From Gammaproteobacteria bacterium (GTDB taxonomy: Bacteria > Pseudomonadota > Gammaproteobacteria > UBA6429 > Thiohalophilaceae): 6,890 bases of DNA. A program made the translations under genes and the position numbers. Below the pieces are notes generated by a model that was not told the DNA's origin, did no database searches, and saw nothing but the letters and a program-made list of their open reading frames with translations. Positions 1 to 5,500 of this stretch are shown here, piece after piece. The first letter of the stretch is position 1. Each line of letters opens with the position of its first letter. The DNA lies in the NCBI GenBank assembly GCA_011052165.1, contig DRJN01000230.1, forward strand, positions 1 through 6,890. The letters are read 5' to 3'.

Positions 1-544
1 ACTGGATATCCAGTTGTCCGTCGCTCACCGTTACCGTCGGGATCGTGCGGATCAGCGCGCTGTTGGCACCGCCGGATTCGCTGAATATATCCACGCTGTT
101 GAGGGCCGGCGTCCCCTCCACCAAGACATCAAACACACGCAGCCCCGCGCCGAACGCACCGGAATAGTTCTCCGCAAAGTGCAGATTGATCGCATAGTCG
201 CCGTTGGGCACCGCGAAGCTGTAGCTCAGCTCCGGTACAGCGGGTTTGTCGTAACGCTGAAACTGATACAGCGGATCGTCCGTCGTCCCGAGAATATTCG
301 TTGTCGTGGACGATAGCCGGCCGGTATTGAACCCGGTATCCGCCGCCCACACCTTACCCACACCGTCCGTGTACTGGCTGCCACCCGCGTTGACACGGAT
401 ATCCACCGCCCATACGGAAGCCGCGAACACGGCCGAAATGGCATAAAGAAGAAAGACGATAAAGAACCGTCTCGAAACACTGGCGGGAACTCGCAAACCA
501 GTGTGCAACAGGCTTACAGACTGTGTAGTTTCTGTTACGTGCAT
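1..544 (-). CDS. Exported malectin-domain protein, N-terminal part (runs off left edge)
   Basis: Reading the minus strand from ATG at 544 gives 181 open codons to the window edge, so the C-terminus is missing. Residues 1-26 form a long n-region ending in Arg-Arg. Residues 27-46 are a hydrophobic stretch (FFIVFLLYAISAVFA) with a likely Sec cleavage after VWA at 46. Residues 47-181 are a malectin (CBM57-type) domain: DIRVNAGG, then W-AADTGFN, then PNGDY-INLHFAE, then VTVSDGQLDI. Malectin domains bind carbohydrate, so an extracytoplasmic glycan-binding role is inferred. The start is well constrained: an in-frame stop lies at 566-568, ATG 544 is the first start codon after it, and GGA sits 5 nt upstream as a weak ribosome site. 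The domain is closely similar to the malectin domain of the large gene at the right end, which suggests a similar modular protein. What follows the malectin domain is not visible. Confidence 0.92.
   Translation of the reverse strand, partial: MHVTETTQSVSLLHTGLRVPASVSRRFFIVFLLYAISAVFAASVWAVDIRVNAGGSQYTDGVGKVWAADTGFNTGRLSSTTTNILGTTDDPLYQFQRYDKPAVPELSYSFAVPNGDYAINLHFAENYSGAFGAGLRVFDVLVEGTPALNSVDIFSESGGANSALIRTIPTVTVSDGQLDIQ
324..388. repeat. 65-nt perfect direct repeat, copy 1
   Basis: Positions 324-388 are identical by eye to 6712-6776, with mismatches at both flanking bases. The repeat lies in the start of the malectin domain (roughly GGSQYTDGVGKVWAADTGFN) of the left gene. It is part of a longer region of high similarity between the two malectin domains. 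Confidence 0.88.
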
Positions 545-632
545 TTCAGTCCATCCAAAGTTAAGTTATTATTGTTATACGTAGCGTTCAAAAACTTCCC
601 TGCACAGACGCCTTTTAGAAAATCCCTTTGCT

Positions 633-647
633 ACTTCAAATTGAAGT
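633..647. promoter_or_regulatory. Perfect 7-bp-arm palindrome, possible operator
   Basis: The bases read ACTTCAA-A-TTGAAGT: two perfect 7-bp arms around one central base. It lies in the divergent intergenic region, about 90 bp upstream of the malectin gene start and about 215 bp upstream of the Tat ORF start. The symmetry fits a dimeric repressor or activator site, but no regulator gene is in the window. No T-run follows directly, so it does not look like a terminator. In AT-rich DNA such a palindrome can also arise by chance. Confidence 0.35.
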
Positions 648-849
648 TGCGTCTTTTTAACATATTTTCCCAGTTATTTAAACATCGCCTTTTCCAAAAA
701 ATTAGCTCTTAACGCTATTTTTTATTATTTTACAGCTTATTACCCAATATAGCTCATTTCATTCAACAAGATTATTGCAGCGCGCCATAATGGTAATGTG
801 CAAACCTGGCGACGATTGATTAGTATATTTTTTAACCCACTTAACGAAT

Positions 850-853
850 AAGG
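850..853 (+). promoter_or_regulatory. Ribosome binding site of the Tat-leader ORF
   Basis: AAGG lies 8 nt before the ATG at 862. It is a usable Shine-Dalgarno match and supports translation of the small ORF from this start. Confidence 0.5.
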
Positions 854-861
854 TTAACTCG

Positions 862-1044
862 ATGATTTCCAGGCGACAGTTTTTGGCCTTTCTAACGTCC
901 TGCGCCACCATTTTCAGCACGCAACGCACAGCGTACGGAAATACCAATGAAATTGCCGCCCCATTGAAAGCCCGGGGCCTGTATCTTCATAATGGCTGGG
1001 TACTTCGCACCGATGACCCGGTAGACAACCGGACCGGGGAATAA
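862..1044 (+). CDS. Small Tat-signal protein or detached Tat leader of the GMC enzyme
   Basis: This ORF encodes 60 residues. Residues 3-8 read SRRQFL, matching the twin-arginine consensus S/T-R-R-x-F-L-K except for the final Lys. A mildly hydrophobic stretch follows, with a possible cleavage after AYG at about 26. That would leave a mature peptide of about 34 residues, including GLYLHNGWVLRTDD. The start is supported by AAGG 8 nt upstream. The ORF ends with TAA, then ACC, then the ATG of the GMC oxidoreductase in the same reading frame. Three explanations are possible: a separate small partner that carries the enzyme through the Tat system, as the small Tat-bearing subunit does in some membrane-bound sugar dehydrogenases; the severed leader of a once continuous GMC protein; or a leader joined by stop-codon readthrough. 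I do not recognise the mature part as a named family. Confidence 0.65.
   Translation: MISRRQFLAFLTSCATIFSTQRTAYGNTNEIAAPLKARGLYLHNGWVLRTDDPVDNRTGE
1036..1040 (+). promoter_or_regulatory. Possible ribosome site of the GMC gene, overlapping the end of the Tat ORF
   Basis: GGGGA lies 7 nt before the ATG at 1048, inside the last codons of the upstream ORF. With the upstream stop only 3 nt before the ATG, this arrangement fits translational coupling or reinitiation. The match to the Shine-Dalgarno consensus is partial. Confidence 0.35.
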
Positions 1045-1047
1045 ACC

Positions 1048-2568
1048 ATGCTGGTCGATCTGGATGCTCCCGAAGGAGCAGCCCTTGGCGTGCCCTTTGA
1101 TGTCTGTATCAGTGGTTCCGGCCCGGCCGGCATATCGCTGGCTTTAAGACTCGCCAAAAAACAGCATCGCGTCCTGCTGTTGGAAGCGGGAGGACTGACA
1201 TTCACGCAAACATCCAACAAAGTCTACATAGGCTCAAATACGGGCCTGGACTATTTCCCCAGTAATGTCAGCAGGCAGCGTTTTTTTGGAGGCACATCCA
1301 ATCACTGGGGTGGCTGGTGTCACGCACTGAACAAGGACAACTTCGAGAAGCGCAATCATGTTCCCTATAGTGGATGGCCGATAAAGAAGGAAGATCTGGA
1401 TCCGTATTTTGCTGAGACTGCCGATATCCTGGACATAGAGACACCCCGCGTACCGGATTATCTTCAATTGCATGGGGAAGACCCGAACCTGGAGAAAATT
1501 GATTTCAGCTACAGCTCGCCAATAACACGTTTTGGCATTAAATATCGTAAAGCTATTGAATCCTCCGAGAATATCACCTGCGTATTAAATGCGAATGTTG
1601 TCGATTTTAATCTCGATGAAAATGCGGACTCCGTATCATCGTTAGTTGTCTCCAATTATAATGGGGGAGGCTTCGAAGCAAAGGCCGGTTATTACGTTTT
1701 ATGCCATGGCGGTATCGAAAATCCCCGCACCCTTTTGAACGCGAATCGGCAGATAAAACACGGCATAGGTAATAGCAACGACCTGGTTGGCCGTTTTTTC
1801 ATGGAGCACCCGCATTTTATTGTTGCTTCCGTGCTGGCAAATCATAGTCACCCGGCCTTCGCTCGCTATGCCGGTGTAAAACAAGCCGGCCTTGAAACTG
1901 CATTTTATGAACCTACACGGAATCTCCAGGAGAAGGAGAAAATTCTGAGTTTTGGGCTGCGATTCCGTCCCAAAGAGGGAATCGGCACTGCGCCTGACAC
2001 GTCTTCTTTTAAAACCAGACTAAAGCGATTCATTTGCGAATCCGACACACTATTGCCCCTTGCCGATAGCGCCAAGGGAGACTCACGCGTCAACTGCCCC
2101 TATGATTTTCATATTAAAACTGCGTCCGAGCAGAGTCCCAACCCTGCCAGCCGGATAAAACTGGGCAAGGAAGTCGACCGTTTCGGGAATCGGCGCGTTG
2201 ATGTCGATTGGCAACTGACAGAACTGGACAAGCACACGCTGAAGCAAAGCGCTCTGGAAGTTGGCAGGGTTATGGCCCGGAAGGATCTGGGGCGGGTAAG
2301 ATTGTCGAACTGGTTAGTTGATTCTGCATTATCGTTTCCGGATACTTCGCACGACGAAGTTGGCGGGAATCACCATATGGGCACCACCCGTATGGCGACA
2401 TCGCCGGAGCAGGGTGTCGTTAACAAAAACCTTCAGGTTTTCGGTATCAGGAATTTGTATATCGGCGGCAGTAGCGTTTTCCCAACAAGCGGACACGTCA
2501 ACCCGACTTTCACTATCGTTCAGTTAAGCCTGCGACTGGCTGATCACCTCGATGATGCGCTTATCTAG
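1048..2568 (+). CDS. GMC-family FAD-dependent oxidoreductase
   Basis: This complete ORF of 506 residues, a usual length for bacterial members, encodes a flavoenzyme expected to oxidise an alcohol or sugar hydroxyl. The Rossmann FAD motif GSGPAG is at 23-28, with the ribose-binding acid E46 in LLLEAGG. The flavin-loop motif GGTSNHWGG is at 81-89. The C-terminal GMC signature runs from GGNHHMGTTRM (439-449) to SGHVNPTFTI (481-490), giving H442 and N485 as the likely catalytic pair, in the His/Asn style of pyranose 2-oxidase. H86 aligns by motif with the histidine that covalently binds FAD in pyranose oxidase. The ORF itself has no signal peptide; the 60-codon Tat ORF directly upstream may supply export. 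The start at 1048 is favoured because MLVDLDAPEGA leading into the FAD strand is a normal beginning for such enzymes. Substrate and electron acceptor are unknown. Its GC content is lower than that of the flanking genes. Confidence 0.95.
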   Translation: MLVDLDAPEGAALGVPFDVCISGSGPAGISLALRLAKKQHRVLLLEAGGLTFTQTSNKVYIGSNTGLDYFPSNVSRQRFFGGTSNHWGGWCHALNKDNFEKRNHVPYSGWPIKKEDLDPYFAETADILDIETPRVPDYLQLHGEDPNLEKIDFSYSSPITRFGIKYRKAIESSENITCVLNANVVDFNLDENADSVSSLVVSNYNGGGFEAKAGYYVLCHGGIENPRTLLNANRQIKHGIGNSNDLVGRFFMEHPHFIVASVLANHSHPAFARYAGVKQAGLETAFYEPTRNLQEKEKILSFGLRFRPKEGIGTAPDTSSFKTRLKRFICESDTLLPLADSAKGDSRVNCPYDFHIKTASEQSPNPASRIKLGKEVDRFGNRRVDVDWQLTELDKHTLKQSALEVGRVMARKDLGRVRLSNWLVDSALSFPDTSHDEVGGNHHMGTTRMATSPEQGVVNKNLQVFGIRNLYIGGSSVFPTSGHVNPTFTIVQLSLRLADHLDDALI

Positions 2569-5500
2569 TACGTAAAAGCTGCATTCGCGTTTGTGAATGA
2601 ACTTCCTGCGACAGGCCCGCCGCCTGCAGCATAGACCACACCTCGAATGGTTGCGCCAACAGCACCATGGCTGGGTACCGACATTGCGATCAGGGTCCGC
2701 CAGCTGTCCGTTGCCGGGTCATATTCTTCGTTCTGGGAGAAGACAGGGTTTTCGCCACCCATAACCTGGGCACGACCGCTTATGGTACCCACCACCATCC
2801 TGCGCCGACCGGTCGGCATGGGGCTGCCAAACGTCCAGGCATTTGTGGCCGGATCAAAGATTTCAATGGTTGCCAGCGTGCCATTAACGGTGGAACCGTC
2901 AGCATTCCGGGTTCTGCCACCGAATACGTAAAGCTTATCGTTAAACACGGCTGACCCGGGATTGTCACGGCGTGTCTGCATGGCAGTGCCCGGAGTCCAG
3001 CTGTCAGCCACCGGATCATAGATTTCGACACTATCCAGGGACGCGCCATCAGCGGCCATACCACCCGCGACATAGATTTTCCCGTTGGCAGCCATGGCGG
3101 TGGCACCTGCACGAGCGGTAATCATGGGCGCCAGCGACGTCCACGTGGAAGTCGACGGGTCGAATACAGCTGCATTGTTTACCGCACCCGAGAAGGGTCC
3201 CGTCCCACCACCGAACACATAAAGCTTCCCTGCAAGCCCGGTAACCGCAGAATCCTCTACAGCCGCCCCCGGCAAATCCGGGCCCGCTAACCAGCTGTCG
3301 TTAACGGGATCGTAGATATACAGACTGGAAACATGGGCGGCACTTGTCTTACCGCCCACCATGTACAATTTGTCACCCACTGCCGTACCGCCCGCATCCA
3401 GAATTGCCTCCGGAACGGGTTGCCTGGCGGTCCAGCTTCCGGTTGGCGCAGGGATAAGCGGCAACGGCACCAGGACCGTAATCTGCTGGCTGGTCAATTC
3501 TCCGACGTAAATATTCCCGGCATCATCCTGGGCCAGTGGAAGCGGCTCCTGGAAACCGCCGATCAGGCTGCCCGAGCTGAGCACAGAGGTCCCGTCGGCA
3601 GACAGTTTTATGCGGGTAATATCATCTCCTTTGGAGTAATTGGCGATCAGCAATTGCCCCATTAACTTGCTGTAGAACGCATCCCCCTGGTAATCGATCG
3701 TTCCATCCGCCGAAGGATTCCTGCCGAGATTGAACAACGGCGGTTCGAAATTGGGCAGTGGCGCCACGCCCTGGATCGAACCGTCCTTGAATACGCACTC
3801 GTTGCGATAGGGATTCGGGTGCCCGTAATATTTGCCCGGGAGTATTCTGTACAACAAGTCATCCTGGGTACCGGGATTATTTGTGGACGTATCGGCCAGC
3901 CCCGTGCATGGAGGCGTCGGGAACGGCGGATATGTCCCTGTAACACCCAGGCCATTGTCCGGTGCGTACAGCTCGCCATTACTATGCCAGACGAAATCAT
4001 AGGCATTGCGCAGACCGGACGCATAAACCGCAACATCACAGGTCGTGGGAATCCCAAACTGACCGGCCGGCGTAGCACAGTTGCCCTGGAAACCCGGATC
4101 GTTCACATCGGCAACCAGAATGGCTGCCGAAAGCGGCTGCTCCGGCCGATTGCCGAATTCATTATTTGCCAGGTTAGGCGCACCGGCACCGGTATTGCCA
4201 GCAGCGGCCAGGTACAGTTTCCCGTCAGGACCAAAATGAATACTGTTGAGCGCATGATCCCCGACGCCCCGCGGCAAACCGGTGATGCGATCCTCATTGG
4301 TCAGGAAACCCGGCCCCGACAGTCTGGAGACGATACCTGAACTCTCCACACCGCTGCCTACAGCCCCGCCCGTGTGTGACACCCAAAGAACGATGTTATC
4401 CGGAGTCGATGCCGGGTCAACGGTGATACCCAGTGCCAGGCGAACACCTGTATGCGTGGACTGGATGGTGTTAATCACCTGATCGTCTATCACTGTCCGT
4501 GAATTGTGATCCAGCGTAATCGCATGCACGAGCCCGGAAATCTCCGTCACATAAAGCCGGTTATCCGGCCCTGTTACCATCGATGTAGGCGATGGAATCG
4601 GGAACGCCCACTGGCTGAACGCGAAACTGCCACCACCACCGCTGACAACGCCTTCTGTCACAGAGAAATCGTCAAAACTGAAAATCTGCGGTGCCGGTGC
4701 ACCGCGATGGGAAGCAAAAATCCCGCCATAACTGCGCGTCGCAACCGTTGGGTCGATACCCGCCGGGTCAAAACTGAACCATCCATTTGGTACATTATTA
4801 AACGTCTGCAGTGTCTTTTCGTCGTTTCCAACGTCATACCTGGCCTGTACCGTTCTATCGCCGGGATTGATAACAAGCTTCAAGGTAAGGGAGGTCACGC
4901 CGACAGGAAGGTTGACTTGTTTTTTCGACGCAGGGGTACTGGCTTGCTCTATAAGCGTCTGTAGTACATAACGCCCACTGGAAGGCGAGCCAACAATAAG
5001 CTTGATATAGTTATCCTCACTGGTACCCCGGCCGAAATTGTCGGCTGCACCAAACCAGAGTCCCGCCTGTGCCCAGCCACCAGGAGCGGACGGGAGTTCT
5101 GACAGCGTAGTCTTGATCGTAACAGCGGCACCTGGCAGATTCAGTCCCACACCAAGGGCATTGTCGAGACTATTGTCGGTTTTGTACTGGATGCCGGCCG
5201 TGGTGGAAATCCTGAGTTTGCCACTGCTTGTGTCGACCACCAACTTGTCTGCCCAATACCCCGGTGCGTCGGGCTCAAGGACTGGGTTCCCGGGGAGCGT
5301 CGGTGGATCAACCATTGTAAAACCGATCCCGAGTCCGTTGGTGTCCACCATTCCTCCGTCAGCCCCTGTGAAACTGACAGTGTAGCCACCAATCACGCGC
5401 ACCGCAGAACATGCCAGGGTGGAAATGCTGGAACACCCGGTTGCAACCGGTGTTGTCACGTTTGCCGCCGGGGTCGATTGCGCCGACTCGTTGGCCGGTG

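Larger units (their letters stand above)
545..861. promoter_or_regulatory. AT-rich divergent intergenic region
   Basis: This 317-bp stretch separates two divergent genes and must hold the promoters of both. It is far more AT-rich than its surroundings: by hand count 661-720 is 30% GC and 721-780 is 27% GC. No convincing coding region was found in it. TATATT at 824-829 is a fair -10 match for the plus-strand Tat/GMC genes, but no good -35 lies at the right distance. TATAAC (minus strand, 574-579) is a possible -10 for the malectin gene, also without a good -35. The only clear symmetric element is the palindrome at 633-647. The divergent layout would allow one regulator to control both directions; this is inference. 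Confidence 0.6.

Noticed and set aside
226..480. 84-codon minus-strand frame as the start of the left gene
   Set aside because: It is out of frame with the malectin domain. The correct frame starts at ATG 544 and gives a signal peptide followed by an intact malectin domain.
503..712. 69-codon plus-strand open frame across the intergenic region
   Set aside because: It overlaps the start of the malectin gene, has biased residues typical of translated AT-rich DNA, and shows no recognisable domain or good ribosome site.
690..730. Possible hairpin TAGC/GCTA followed by T-rich DNA as a terminator
   Set aside because: The stem is only 4 bp, and no gene ends nearby in either direction.
2568..3437. 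Kelch propeller as a galactose-oxidase-type copper enzyme
   Set aside because: The Kelch region contains no Cys, so the Tyr-Cys cofactor of galactose oxidase cannot form. A structural or binding propeller is more likely.
3819..4340. 173-codon plus-strand open frame inside the large minus-strand gene
   Set aside because: It lies antisense to the dehydrogenase-like propeller, which has clear family motifs. The antisense product is Arg-rich and low in recognisable features, as expected of a shadow frame.
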